DNA of 64,000 bases from Knufia peltigerae. Taxonomy: Eukaryota; Ascomycota; Eurotiomycetes; Chaetothyriales; Trichomeriaceae. The notes below the pieces were generated by a model. That model was not told the DNA's origin. It made no database searches and worked only from the letters and a program-made list of their open reading frames with translations. The position numbers and the translations under genes are program-made. Each line of letters begins with the position of its first letter. Within the stretch, counting starts at the first letter, position 1. Where the stretch lies: NCBI GenBank assembly GCA_030247855.1, contig JAPDRN010000016.1, positions 344,942 through 408,941 on the forward strand, given 5' to 3'. Below, one piece after another: positions 1-11,737 of the stretch.

Positions 1-379
1 AGCCTCCTCGACCCAGTACTTGTGTAATCCGAATATTCGGCCCAATTGGAACCCATCTGAATAACTGTACAACACGATGTACGTCTGTGACGAATCCCTG
101 CTCTCTGCCGACGCCAACTTCCCCAGCTCTTTCTTTTCTACTTCTCCTCCTCATCCTCCTCCTCATTCTCGTCTACATCCCCACAATCCCATTAACTGGT
201 CTCACTCGCCAACATCTCTCTTTTAACAATAAATCCCACCTTTGTGGTCTGATAACCCCAGATGTTACAGCCCACACCGCGCGTGTGGTGTTAGCGACAC
301 TCGAATCCACGAACAGGCAATATTCGACGGTCAAGCCGGGGTCAATCAACCACCACATGTTGGCAACAGAAGCAGCGGA
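1..379. other. 5' flank of the zinc-finger gene
   Basis: No gene is supported here. The stretch is pyrimidine-rich between about 100 and 200, as expected of a fungal promoter or leader. The open frame reaching back to about 242 has no ATG before 380, so it is treated as upstream sequence. Confidence 0.5.
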
Positions 380-3046
380 ATGCCTGATCTTTCGATAATA
401 TCCAGTAGCGTCGATGGTGCCCCCTTGAAGAGTCACCGTCGCGCACCCAAGATCAGACAGTGCATGACTTGCGGCCGTACGTTTGCCAAAACAGATCACC
501 TCGAGAGGCACATCAGGTCTCATACCAAAGAAAAGCCCTTCAAATGTGCCAAGTGTGGGCGAAAATATGGTCGTCAGTAAGTCATTGAATGATACCATCA
601 CAACTTCGATAGCATTATGTGAAGTCGGGAAGGGAAAGGTAGCGACGTATGGCATGCAAATTGCGACAGTCCTGCTAAGGTCAAGTACTACAAAGATTGG
701 ACATGGTGTTGTTCGGTTCTCAACAGCCTGTCACCTTTTGCAGGCGCTGGAATCAATTTGGCAGATCGCAACCAGAAGTGTTGCACCATGCATACATTCC
801 ATACGTCGCTACAATCTCCTACCAGGAAATTCTTACCTCAAGGGTTGAAATTGCAGGCTAATCAGGAATTCAATAGTGATACTTTGCTCCGGCACTTAAA
901 AGACCATTCCGACGCCGCATCTAACCACGACAATCAAGATAAACCACATCATCGAAGCAGCATTTCAGTCGAACCCGATTCCATAATAACAACAGCATCG
1001 ATGCAACAACCTGTGTCGACCACCGAAATGTCACTCTCTGCACCATCAGTATCATCAGAGCCGCAGAGTCTGTCCATCAACGGCATGGGCGGCTCCCACA
1101 TGAACCTTCCTGTCTCGAATTTTGGCAGCCACAGCAACTCCGACTATCAAAATACGACAGTACCACAACAGCAGCAGCAGCAGCAACAACAGGATGGCTA
1201 TTCTGGACATTTTATTTCAGAGCCCCTACCTAATAACTTTGATCCTTCTTTGGACGCTCTCGATTTCGAAGCTCAGTTTCCTTCTTGGATCGTACCCACC
1301 GACCTCGATTTCCACACCGGCATTCTCGACACACCCCTTGCCACGAGCATGGCGGAGCTCAGGCCCGGTTGGCCAGATAGTCCGTTTACGACGTTCGGTT
1401 CATCCACGTACAAACCCGTGGATAACATGCAACATCTGTGGTTCACCCCCAACGACGAAGGGCAAGAGGAAGTTCTCCCTTCGGGACCCGCGACACCGCC
1501 CGCTTCGCACGTCGAAGTCGACGACTCGTACCGTCAGACTTTACATCAGAGTCTGCTGATCCGATCGGTGGAGCAGAGTCTCCCGTCATCCGACTTTCTA
1601 AATCTCTGCGTGAGATCCTATTTCGCCAAGTTTCACCCCGTGTTCCCCGTGGTCCACGCGCCGACTTTCCGCCCTTCAAAGGCGAACTCGATGGTTTTGT
1701 TGTCCATCTGCTCCGTGGGCAGCCTCTTCACGGGCTCGGCACACGCCATTCGACAAGGGGTCCAGATCTTTGAACGCCTGCACAAAGCCGTCCTGGCCAA
1801 CTGGGACCGCCTCATATCTCGAGGGACGGACGAAAAGATTTCCCTTATCCAGACCGCCATCATCGGACAGACTTTCGGACTGCTTTCTGGAGAGCCGAGG
1901 CACCTCTCGATCGTGGACACGTTCAACGGCACACTGATCTCGTGGGCGCGACGACTCTCGACCTTCAAGACCAAGAAGATGAGGGGACTCGAGCTGCTCA
2001 GCCTCGGTCCCGCCGAACTGGAAAAGCAATGGCGCGAGTGGGCCAAGAACGAAGAACTCATCCGAATCGCGCTGGCCGTGCACATCCACGACGCCGAGCT
2101 GGCGAGCATCTTCCACCACGAGCCCTTTCTGCGGCACAACTCGCGGCAACTGCCCGTGGCGGCGTCGAACCAGATGTTCATGGCGTCCAAGGCGGAGGAG
2201 TGGCGCCAGGCCTACCTCGACGACCCCAGCAATTTTGAAATGGACGACAGCACCCCGGCCTCCGTCGACGCCCACGTCGACTTCGACATGCTCTCGACCC
2301 CTCAGGCCAGCTATTTCACGGCCTACACGGTCCTCGAGGGCATTTGCGTGAACATCGTCGAGAACCGCATCGACTCTCGCTCCTCCCCGGCCACCATGGA
2401 AGACCTCTCTCACCTCCTCAACACCTTCTTCAACCGATTCCTCCTCGGCACCGGCACCTCGTCGTGGAAGCCGGACCACATGGACATGATCATCCTCTGG
2501 CACCTCGCCTACATGTCCATCTGCGCCGACTTTGACCTGCTGGAAAGGGCCATCGGCCGCGACGGCTCCCAGCTCTCCGCCGAAGACCGCGTCGCCATCA
2601 CCCACTGGGCAGACTCCAACGACGCGAAGCGATGCGTCATCCACGGCTCAATCATCGCCAAGAAACTCGAGGACCTCCCCTTGGGTTCGGAACCGGCCAT
2701 CCACGTGCCCCGCGCCATGTTCAGGGCCGGCATCGCCTGGTTCTGTTACACTCGTTTCGGCACGCGGGGCGGTGGCGCCGGTGACGGCACGGGCAACAAT
2801 GGTAACAATAACAAGGCCGTCACGACCTCGGAAAGTCTGGACTTTCCCGAATTCAGACTGTTGGGCGTTAACCCTGCCTTGTTGCTGTTTCAAGTGAACG
2901 GTTACAAACACGGCCTTCCCACGACGGCCGAGATCAATGCCGCCTTGTGTGGCCTGACCGACCTCCTCAGACGGATCGGACATTGGGAAATCGCACGCAG
3001 GTTTGCCGCCATCCTGGGTGCTCTTTTGCACAACGATTCCGATTGA
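380..3046 (+). CDS. C2H2 zinc-finger transcription factor with fungal-specific TF domain
   Basis: This is a predicted nuclear DNA-binding regulator of 788 residues from two exons (380-576 and 877-3046). Exon 1 encodes one complete C2H2 finger (CMTCGRTF..HLERHIRSH). The second finger starts at FKCAKCGRKYGR and is completed only after splicing, by HDTLLRHLKDH. The join gives the exact C-x2-C-x12-H-x3-H spacing, which fixes the donor (GTAAGT) and the acceptor. The ATG at 380 is the first in the frame. A linker with nine consecutive glutamines (1166-1192) follows. From about 1560 there is a fungal-specific TF domain (SYFAKFHPVFPVVHAPTF). The 300 bp intron is long for this window. The target genes cannot be told from sequence, and neighbours suggest no pathway. 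Confidence 0.85.
1166..1192 (+). repeat. CAA/CAG tract encoding nine glutamines
   Basis: Nine in-frame Gln codons (CAA and CAG mixed) lie in the linker of the zinc-finger protein. This is a likely length-variable activation-type tract. Confidence 0.8.
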
Positions 3047-3858
3047 AGGGAATGCAAGGGACATTGTCTACACAACCGTCATTGCCACGGTCAGTTGGAT
3101 CGTAAATGACCGACCAAGGTGGTGTCAAAATTGGTGTTGATCCCATCTACTACATCGACGAGGAGCGCGGCATTCTCTCCCATCATCGACAACTCCTCCA
3201 ACGTTGGCCACTGCGCGTCTGGAAAGTAACAGAAATCTACTGATCAAATCGAAGACAACACTGGCAGTCAACCCTTGTTGTCCCTTTGTTGTCGGCTCGT
3301 ACAATGAGCTCATGGCGTTCCAGTAACATTTCCCGAGTAGTCGATCGCCTTCCGAAGCACATGCGACTGGCAACGACGTCCGCAAGAGAAATTCATCGTC
3401 GTTCCATGCAACACTGTCGCAGTCGTAACCATGTATTTCCAAGTCAATAGAGCCAGTCGAGGGCGATAAGACGTCGCCTCGCGGCGAGGAGAGCTTTCCC
3501 CCGATCAAGACGGACGGGTTGATATCCCCCCGCAAAAATATCACTCCCAATCACTTACTCAATCCTCGGCTAGTGTTCTAGATGGTGTCCCTTGGGAGAT
3601 AATTCGTCAATTATCAGGTCTTGACGCCGGTACTTGCCGCTTCACACATTCCCTGCTTTGAGACATGGATCATGGATGTTGAGAGCGCTAGTCAGGTACC
3701 GAAACTCTCAAAGATACGGGCCTAAAAAGAAAGTCTGACCTCTCTTCTGTTCTACTTTTCTACTTTACCATTATTCAGGCAATCTACAACAGCAAGGAAG
3801 TACCGTGGTAATCGGCATCTCCCCAAGAACAGCGTACAGTCAAAGACCCGAGTGAACA
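3047..3858. other. Intergenic region between convergent genes
   Basis: This is the 3' flank of both the zinc-finger gene and the alternative oxidase gene. A 141-codon minus-strand open frame at 3125-3550 has no recognisable domain and is not called. I see nothing else. Confidence 0.5.
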
Positions 3859-5194
3859 TCAACCAATGACCTCATCACGCTCGTAGCCCGTCCCCCTCGC
3901 GACGGCGTTCGGTTTGTGACCTTTCGCCTCGGCCTTGTAGTCACTCACAAACGGATTCGGGTCCTCCTTGTAGTCCAGGTTGCCCAGCGTGTGGTTGACA
4001 CCCCTGTGGACGGCCTCGTCGGCACGGATGTAGAGGATCAGGTCCCTCATGGTGCGTCTCCCCTCGGGCATGTGCCAGTACTGCACGGCCAGTTCGGGGA
4101 TCTGGAAGCTCGGGTCGCTCCACTTGGGCAGGAGGCCCTGTTCGATCTCCTTGATGCACCGGGTGTAGGTGTGCACGGCCTCCTCCTCGAGGTAGCCGAC
4201 GAAGCGGTGGCAGATCTTGGGCGAGACGAGGTACGAGCAGAAGAGGGCGTTGAAGAAGACGCCCTGCGCGCCGAGGATCATCGTCTTCATGAACCAGCCC
4301 GGCTCGCACATCTTCATGAACGTCAGGAGGTGCATGCGTTCGTTGTACGACTCTTCCAGCAGCGTCTCGATCCACCCGTTGTCCCGCTTCATGCGGCGGA
4401 GGGAGCGGAGGTGGCGGAGCATGCCGGCGACCATGCCGGGGACGCCCGCGATAGACTCCAAAAACACAAACCGCACGAGCTGTGGAGGACACGATTTGTT
4501 AGCATTCCCCGATCGCTTCGTGTTCCTGATTTGAAGTGGTCGTGACTCACCCATTGTGCTTCGGTCAAGGGTTTGCTGGCAACTATTGCCGTGGTGGGCT
4601 TGGATTTGTCGGATTGCTGTTCTGCTCTGAGACCCGTCGCGAGGTCCATGCCCCATCTGTTGCCGGATTAGTCGTGACTAGGAGGGGGGGGAGCATGCTA
4701 TATGCCTGAGTTGCAAATTACCGGCAGAATCTGATCAATTTCCATGCCGACCAGTCACCCCAGGATCTGGGTTCTCTGTGAGCTGGAGTGACGTTGAGCA
4801 TTTCCTCTTCCGAAAAGTCATGGTGTTGCCACGCCGCTGGTGTCTGCCGGATGTACTTTGTCTCCTGTGACGGAAAGAAGTCACGAAGCCGTGAGACGCT
4901 TGTGGTGGAGAAACATCGTGCTGGTGTCGACGACGTCTTTTCGGCAAATCCGTTGTAACGGCGGATGGGGAAAGTTCCGCCGGGGCGGGCGAGATTTATT
5001 GTCGAATGATGGCGGTACTGAGGTTCTCTGGTAAAGGGTGATGCGGTGCCTTGAGCGATTATGAAGTTCGTCTGGTGCTTGGGAATAGTACTGCCAGCAT
5101 GGTAAAGAGGCGCGACGGTGCTTCCAAGCTTGGCTGCAGAGGCAACCGAGCAGAGGCTCGGAGCGGCTGTACTTGTTGCGCTCGTTAGAGACAT
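3859..5194 (-). CDS. aox1: Mitochondrial alternative oxidase
   Basis: This inner-membrane di-iron ubiquinol oxidase passes electrons from ubiquinol to oxygen without proton pumping, bypassing complexes III and IV. It has 399 residues in three exons: 5194-4722, 4656-4551 and 4479-3859. All joins are in phase and rebuild the conserved run from LIRFCRWGMDLATGLR through TEAQW to LVRFVFLESIAG. The first 60-90 residues are rich in Ser, Ala and Arg, as in a mitochondrial presequence. The iron ligands are all visible: Glu201 in LESIAG, Glu240 and His243 in NERMH, the LEEEAVHTY motif, and Glu348 and His351 in RADEAVH. Length and ligand set match functional fungal enzymes. Expression is usually stress- or inhibitor-induced, but no specific site was identified here. 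Confidence 0.96.
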
Positions 5195-7161
5195 GAGAGA
5201 AATCGGGTGCAGTACTGTTGAGGATGGTTCATTGCTGCCGCTTGTTTATCGTTGGTACACGTTGAAGCTCCGGAAGCTGCGACTTGTCATGACTTTATAC
5301 ACATTGCCCTGTCGGATGTATATCGTGATAAGAAGTCCTCTCATTGGCCTCGAACGTGCTCACCGCGGGTGCCCAGCTGTGGGGAGTCGGCGACTTGGAG
5401 GCGCCGCCGGAGTATCAGATTTTTAGATAGTTGCGGTCCGCCCAATCTTTTCTACGCCAAGGTCGACGTGCATTGATCATGTTGGCGCTTCCGGATTCTT
5501 CCAGGGTCATAAGATCTTTGCGTGTTTGGTCAATTGGCAACACGAAAGGTCCGACTTTGCTTATTCCATGTCTTTCCAAAACCATCAGCGCAATGTTCAC
5601 TCACCTCGAGGCCGATCAGGACGGCGCTTCATCTTTCATGCAATATATCCGTATAACGGAGAAGTTCTTGAGAGTTGGATTGTTCGATTTCAAGCTGCGA
5701 CGGAGAATGAGTATGGTGTGATGTTCGCGTCAAAGTACCGGTCGACTTTTTCCGGTGTCAGCCCTGACCCTGTCGGAGGTCATCCGATAGGCTCGATAAA
5801 CCACGCAGGGCTTGTGACTGAAGCCAACGATATTCCTGGATAGAGATTGGCTGTGTAGGTGGAAGTCGGGAAATATGGTCGGCGAGAGGAGACAATTACT
5901 AACTTATTAGTCGAATTCGTCGGCGAGTACCAGGCAATACTGCGCGTGTGTGCCTTATGTAATCAGCTTCATGGCCGAGAAATATAAACTCCTCGAAATA
6001 CCTCAAAGATCCCATTGTTTGCGCAAATGCTACCCTTCTGTCTGGTTCAGTACTTGTTGTTGGACGCATACCTGCAGCATTCATGCGTGGTCGCACATAC
6101 CAGCTGAAGCGCGATAGAGCACACGAATGCAGATGTCCCTACTCTAGTGAAGTGAATTGAAATACGAGATGAATCACAGCGCATGCTTCCAGATATAGCT
6201 GTGAAGGCCCAGTGATTCGGTTCCTCGGTGCCACGAATAAATAAAAAAAAGGATTCCATCGAAACTTGAACCCAAGCACAAGGCACCAAAAAAGAAGGGC
6301 GCCTTGAATGAGAAGGGTTCCAGCACCTCAAGTTCTGAAACTCGGTGGATCTATCCTGAAAGTGCACTTCATCAGTGCCAGATAAAACCCCAAATTGGGT
6401 GTCAGAGGACCGGAGCTCCGCTCCTCACCCAAGGCGCCAGAAGAATAAAGGCAGTGTGAGGTGTTGGTCTTATTAGCCCTGGCTGGCCAGGCCAGAACTG
6501 ATTAGACCAACGAGGCCAGAACCAATTAGGCCAACAGGACTGCATGCAGTAGGCATATGTTAAACAAAAATTCAGGAATTGAATATATATCCCGTATTAT
6601 CCAGAATGTGATGTGCAGTGAATCCGGGTTGCCAAGCTCGCAGGACAAGCCCAACAATACCAGCTGAAGACGTACCGCCGGTGATATTGAATAGGTTAAG
6701 CACAATAGTATCGACTATCCTCTCGATGTAGGAAAAAAGACGGTAGTGATTCTGGTAACAATGCGGTCGCGGCCTCGAAGAGATGCAAAGTCTCCATAGC
6801 AATAGTGCGTGGCGGCAAGACATTGTGCGGTTCGAGAGGAACATAATTCATTGTTAGTCCTGGTCGTGTGGTGTCAGTCCTTGTAGCAGACGCTCCGTCT
6901 CTATTGAGATTAGCATAACGCAGGTAATTCACGGAGGAAACTGAATGCATCAATCGCCTCCAACCCTCCTATTGATGAAGCACTCCTTGAATAGAATCAG
7001 TTGCGTTTGTTCGCCAAGCCAGAAGACGATGAAGCAGTGAATAAAAGTCACCACATTCAACAGCTCACACTTATACCCTTTCCAATTCTCATATTTCACC
7101 TCTCACCTTTCACTTCTTAATTTTCAAAACTTTCAAATCCAAAAATTCCACGACTCTCACC
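5195..7161. other. Long intergenic region, no gene recognised
   Basis: About 2 kb of lower-GC DNA with only short, overlapping open frames and no recognisable domain. It holds a 24-bp imperfect direct repeat (6489-6536) and A/T-rich stretches. The last 150 bases are a pyrimidine-rich leader in front of the next ATG. Confidence 0.5.
6489..6536 (+). repeat. Imperfect 24-bp tandem duplication
   Basis: Two adjacent 24-base units (6489-6512 and 6513-6536) begin AGGCCAGAAC and match at 20 of 24 positions. The sequence just before (GGCTGGCC) shares the GGCC core. It may be a remnant of a mobile element or a replication-slippage duplication. Confidence 0.6.
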
Positions 7162-7965
7162 ATGGCTGAAGAACAGCAAAATCGCTTTTGCTTCGAGGTG
7201 CGAATCATCGGAAACAACACCAACACCACTCCTCCAATCATCGTTCCCTTTTGCGAGGCCAGAGACAGAGCAGAGCTCTGGAACGAGACTGTCGACGTGG
7301 TGGCCTTCTGGTCAGATTACAGATTTCTCAACGCGGCGTCCAACGACTGGCCAAACCCCCCTCTCATCCTCCTGCAAGAGACATCGACCAGCAGGCACGA
7401 CATCGAACACAACCGCTGGAAGACCATCAACTGGGACGAGGCGTCCGAATACACCAAATGGTTTCAAGCCAATGTCGCCGAGGGAGACGCCGAGACACTC
7501 AAGATTGAAATCCACTTCTTGACGGGGTCCTCAGAAGAGTATTGGAACATTTACAACCAGCTGACTGCGGTCGGCAAAGACAACGCCACCATGCAAGACA
7601 AGAGTCTTGTCGAGATTCCCTTCAGTGCAGACATGAGCAACCTGCAGAATGTTCAAGTTGTGGCAGGCACCAATCAGTGGTTGCCGAGACGAGAGGTTGA
7701 TGTCCTGGCAAACGCCAATAATTGCGAGAGATGTGAGGCCAAGGCCGTGGAGCTTGGTCTGAAGCGGCCTTCGTGGCGTCAGAAGAAGGCCAAGGAGGCC
7801 AAAGATGAAGATGAGATGGAGACACCCGTCGAAGGCAAAGACGAGGATGTCATGGAGGAGGATACTGGGGTTGATGAGGGCGAAGAAGGAGATGTTGAGA
7901 TGGGAGATGCCGGTGCTGGTGAAGGTGCAGGTTGGTCAATGGACCTGACACGACGATTTAGATAG
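7162..7965 (+). CDS. Uncharacterised protein with acidic C-terminal tail
   Basis: A single-exon gene of 267 residues with a good start context (CACCATGG) after a pyrimidine-rich leader. I do not recognise the family. The first 180 residues look globular and mixed. They contain many Trp residues in acidic or polar settings (ELWNETVDVVAFWSDY, NRWKTINWDE). A CERC pair near residue 190 could bind a metal but stands alone. From about residue 200 the chain is a Lys/Glu/Asp-rich disordered tail ending in WSMDLTRRFR. There is no signal peptide or membrane segment, so it is probably cytosolic or nuclear. The intact frame and codon use favour a real gene. Confidence 0.7.
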   Translation: MAEEQQNRFCFEVRIIGNNTNTTPPIIVPFCEARDRAELWNETVDVVAFWSDYRFLNAASNDWPNPPLILLQETSTSRHDIEHNRWKTINWDEASEYTKWFQANVAEGDAETLKIEIHFLTGSSEEYWNIYNQLTAVGKDNATMQDKSLVEIPFSADMSNLQNVQVVAGTNQWLPRREVDVLANANNCERCEAKAVELGLKRPSWRQKKAKEAKDEDEMETPVEGKDEDVMEEDTGVDEGEEGDVEMGDAGAGEGAGWSMDLTRRFR

Positions 7966-8731
7966 AGAAGAGGAGCGACGAGGCTGGAACGAGGTTGAGG
8001 TTGCCAATGGCGTGAGAGAGAATGTCAAAATGTCAGATTTTATTTGCCTCGGATCAGAGTTTTTCCGTCCCGCCAGCCAAGAAATTCCCAACGGATCAAA
8101 CTCGTCTCTCTCACAAAATGATGATGATGATGATTGACTTCTGTGCAGATAACAGAAAGAAAGCGACAAGAAGCAAGTTTGTTTCACATCCAGGTAGCAT
8201 CGTGTCCTCGACTACTGCACTGAGTGCAACGAAAAACCACAATTTTACGCTGTTCTGGCTGAGGCGAGCCCACCTCGAGGCCCGTCTTATTGTGGGAACG
8301 GCGGCGCCGTTATCAAGCCGACAAGTCATGACGAACTGGAGTAGTGGTGTGCTATTGGCCTAATCGGCAGAATTGCCACACCATGACACGATCTCATCGC
8401 TAAAATGCAGAACAGAGGCGTGTGGATGTAGCCGACGGTAAGCATGGACCCCTGCTTCTTTGCGATAATAAGCTCCCTGCGTGAATTCTATCAGCAAATT
8501 TTTCCACAGCCTTGTCGATCTCTGCCAATCACACCGATACAATGACTTCCCTTCACGCGACAATAACTTCCTTAGCACGTTGACCTTATCGCATTTCGCC
8601 GATGGGCTCGTAAAGGTCTGCTCGGTCTCGAGCTTTTATAATACTTGTGACCCTCCTGGTCGTGTGTGCTCGAGATCAGTGCCCGCCCTCGTCCCCAATC
8701 TACGCAGCATAACAATTTTGAAGTCTCAAAA
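7966..8731. other. Intergenic, permease promoter
   Basis: This is the upstream region of the amino-acid permease. It contains a short ATG-trinucleotide run near 8118-8133. GATAA occurs at 8464 and TTATC at 8585. These match the core of nitrogen-regulatory GATA factors but are too short to be conclusive. Confidence 0.4.
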
Positions 8732-10698
8732 ATGGCCGACCTCGATCTCGTGGAGAAAGGCCCCGAGCCTGATTTGGCCAGGACTAGCTTCGATGCCTCC
8801 CAAGGCAGAATCGAACTCCCCCGTGCGCCGACTGCCTGGGGTCGCTTCGTCGACAGCTTCAAGAGAAACCCCAATGCTCGAATGACGACACAAGCCATCG
8901 ATGCCAACGGCAACATGCTTAAAGATCAACCGCCGGCGGAACCAGCTTTGTCCATGGCCCTGAAAGGTAGACATCTTCAAATGATAGCCATTGGTGGTTC
9001 GATCGGAACAGGTCTCTTCGTCGGTTCAGGATCCGCGCTGGCTGCTGGTGGCCCTGCTTCGTTGATCATCGCATATGGCCTGATCGGAGTCATGTTGTAC
9101 TGTGTGGTTCAAGCCCTTGGTGAACTTGCTGTGGCTTTCCCCGTAGCTGGTGCATTCTCGGTCTATGCGAGTCGGTTTGTTGATCCAGCATGGGGTTTCG
9201 CCATGGGATGGAATTATGCTTTACAGTGAGTTGTCCGCCGATTTTGAAGAAACTGTTCCACGTCACTAACGTTTTGTAGATGGATGGTGACTCTTCCTCT
9301 TGAAATCGTGGCAGCATCTCTCACCCTCGAATTCTGGTCAGGCAGCCGAGACGTCAACGGCGCTGCTTGGGTCACGATCTTCCTTTTCGCAATCATTATC
9401 ATCAATTTCTTCGGTGTTCGTGGGTACGGCGAGGTAGAATTCGTCCTGTCCATCATCAAGGTCGTCGCTGTGATCGGGTTTTGCATTCTCGGCATCATCA
9501 TCAACACTGGTGGCGTTCCAGGCAGTGACCGAGGCTACATTGGAGCAGAGTACTGGCACAACCCAGGCGCGTTCAACGCTGGATTCAAGGGCCTCTGCTC
9601 AGTCTTCGTCACAGCTGCATTTTCATTCTCAGGAACCGAACTTGTCGGTCTGGCGGCTGCTGAGACGGAAAACCCGCGACGCACCCTGCCTAGCGCCGTC
9701 AAACAGGTGTTTTGGCGAATTGCACTGGTATGTGCCGCATCTCCTCGTTTTCGTCTACTACGACGTTTTCTAATTCGATTTTTCCAGTTCTACATGGTTT
9801 CACTCACCATTGTGAGCGTCCTTGTGCCATACGACGACCCTAAGCTCCTGAACGGAAGCAGCTCGTCTGATGCAAACGCCTCCCCCTTCGTCATCGCCGT
9901 TCGCAATGCCGGTATCCAGGCAGTGCCCTCGATCATGAACGTTGTCATTCTTATCGCGGTCCTGTCCGTCGGCAATTCTTCAGTCTACGGTTCGAGCAGA
10001 ACACTTGCCGCCCTCGCCGATATGGGGCAGGCCCCCAAGATCCTCGGTTACATCGATCGCTCTGGAAGGCCACTCGTGGCCATTGTCGTCTCCTCGGCTC
10101 TCGGTTTCCTGTGCTACATTGTCGCCGCGGGTTCCGCCACCAGTGCACAGGCCTTCAACTGGATGATAGCCATCAGCGGGTTGGCGGCCATCTTTACCTG
10201 GTGAGATTCATCCTATCCTCTAAGCCTTTGTCCCCTCGAAAGGGTTCGTACGTACTAACGAGTCATCCTTCTACTTTTAGGGCAACCATCTGCATCTGTC
10301 ACATTCGCTTCCGCCAAGCGTGGCATCTCGCCGGCAACACCGTCGACGACCTAGCGTTCAAGTCACAAGCCGGTGTCTACGGCTCGTGGATCGGTTTGAT
10401 CATGAATTGCTTGATCCTCGTCGCACAGTTCTGGACAGGCTTTGCCCCCGTCGGATACGCCGACATGTCGGCGTCCGAGCGTGTCAAGGGGTTCTTTGAG
10501 GTCTACCTCGCGGCTCCCATCGTGATTGTCATGTACATTGGCTACAAGCTGTGGTACAGGACCAAATTCCGCAAGACTCGTGAGATCGACATCACGAGCG
10601 GAAGAAGAGAACTGAATCTGAAGGAGATCCTGGAAGAGGAGCGGAAGATTCAAGCCGCTTGGCCCTGGTACAAGAAGGTTTGGAAGACGGTCTGTTAA
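8732..10698 (+). CDS. Amino-acid permease (AAT/APC family)
   Basis: A plasma-membrane proton-coupled amino-acid importer of 590 residues in four exons: 8732-9225, 9280-9727, 9788-10200 and 10281-10698. The introns are 54, 60, 60 and 80 bp class; the first has a CACTAAC branch site and all phases close. The N-terminal cytosolic segment of about 75 residues ends at the family hallmark LKGRHLQMIAIGGSIGTGLFVGSG, which opens TM1. Twelve hydrophobic segments follow, with the conserved SFSGTELVGLAAAETENPRRTLP stretch. The tail is a charged cytosolic segment ending WPWYKKVWKTVC. The ATG at 8732 is preceded by AAAA and gives the usual N-terminal length. Substrate range (general or specific) cannot be fixed from sequence. 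Confidence 0.93.
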
Positions 10699-10837
10699 AG
10701 CGCACTCGTGTGGCATTTGATTTATATATACCCATTAGACCGATATAAGATAATACAAAAGTGATTTTTAGTGTATGACCGGATCATGGTCCTGAATTAG
10801 CCATGTTGTATTCCACCTTGGGATGAGAGGACCTTTT

Positions 10838-11737
10838 TCAACTCCCACTCGACTGCGAGCGCACCTCATCATTCCTGTACATGCCTGACCTCTCTGCCTG
10901 CGCTACCCACGCTTGCCACTGTGACCTATCCGCATGATTGATGGTGCGTTCGCAATCCAGGGCCTCCTGCTCCGTGAGGTAGACGATCTCGAGCTCGGTG
11001 GCGTCCCGTTGCGCCATGGCCGCAGTCTGTATCTCTGCATCCCGACGGATGTGTATGGCGCGCCACACCACATCCACGAGACTCTCGGCCCACGTCGTGT
11101 ACCCGTGGCCGCGCATGAACACGGCCTTTTGTTCCGGCAGAATGGTCGAGCCGTTAGCAAGAACATCCGTCCCTTCTTCACGCTGGTGGGACTTGCGTAG
11201 CGCCATTGCCATTTCGTCGCCGAGGTACCCAGTGGTTATGAGGAGGTTCTTGGGGTGCGAGGCAGGCAGGTCGTCGTAGTATCGTGCAGTGTCGAAGATC
11301 GGGGGCGAGGAACCGAGAAAGCCGGCCATCAGATAGCTCGGCTGTAGCATGCTGGTCCAGCTGTTGCAGAGACCGTACACGATCGCGGTCGGACAGTGGG
11401 AGTGCAGGACGCTCTGCACCCCGGGGTACATGTTGTACATGGAGCTGTGCACGAAGATCTCGGTCATCGGGGAGACCCTGGCGACTTTTTCGACGTCTGG
11501 GTATGGATCGTCAACAGGAGACCCGTCGGTCACGTTCCACTGGTTCAGGTCTTTCTTCGACGATATGAGAATGGCCGGGACAATGCTTGTGAAGAAGGTC
11601 GAAGGTTCTCGAGGATTGCGAACCGAGATCTGGCCATGTTCGTCCAACACTTGGTGTTGGTGGAGGATGTGAAATGCTGTGATGAGGCCGGAGAGGACTT
11701 GGTCGACACTTTCGTCGTCGATCACGCCGGGCGTCAT
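10838..11737 (-). CDS. Class II aldolase/adducin-domain enzyme
   Basis: A 299-residue single-exon protein of the class II aldolase/adducin fold. Family members are metal-dependent aldolases or epimerases, while fungal relatives are often of unknown substrate. The GQISVR segment, the VLHSHCPTAIVYG motif (metal-binding His112 and His114) and the FMRGHGYTTWA motif (third His) are all present, so the zinc site looks intact. The open frame reaches upstream to 11818, but the first ATG is at 11737, which gives the usual family length. It is convergent with the permease, whose stop lies 139 bp away. There is no targeting signal, so it is probably cytosolic. Confidence 0.87.
   Translation of the reverse strand: MTPGVIDDESVDQVLSGLITAFHILHQHQVLDEHGQISVRNPREPSTFFTSIVPAILISSKKDLNQWNVTDGSPVDDPYPDVEKVARVSPMTEIFVHSSMYNMYPGVQSVLHSHCPTAIVYGLCNSWTSMLQPSYLMAGFLGSSPPIFDTARYYDDLPASHPKNLLITTGYLGDEMAMALRKSHQREEGTDVLANGSTILPEQKAVFMRGHGYTTWAESLVDVVWRAIHIRRDAEIQTAAMAQRDATELEIVYLTEQEALDCERTINHADRSQWQAWVAQAERSGMYRNDEVRSQSSGS

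Noticed and set aside
242..580. Open frame beginning at 242 as the start of the zinc-finger protein
   Set aside because: The first codon is TTG, and the first ATG is at 380.
1676..2644. 322-codon minus-strand open frame
   Set aside because: It is the antisense shadow of the zinc-finger protein and has a biased Val/Gly/Asp composition.
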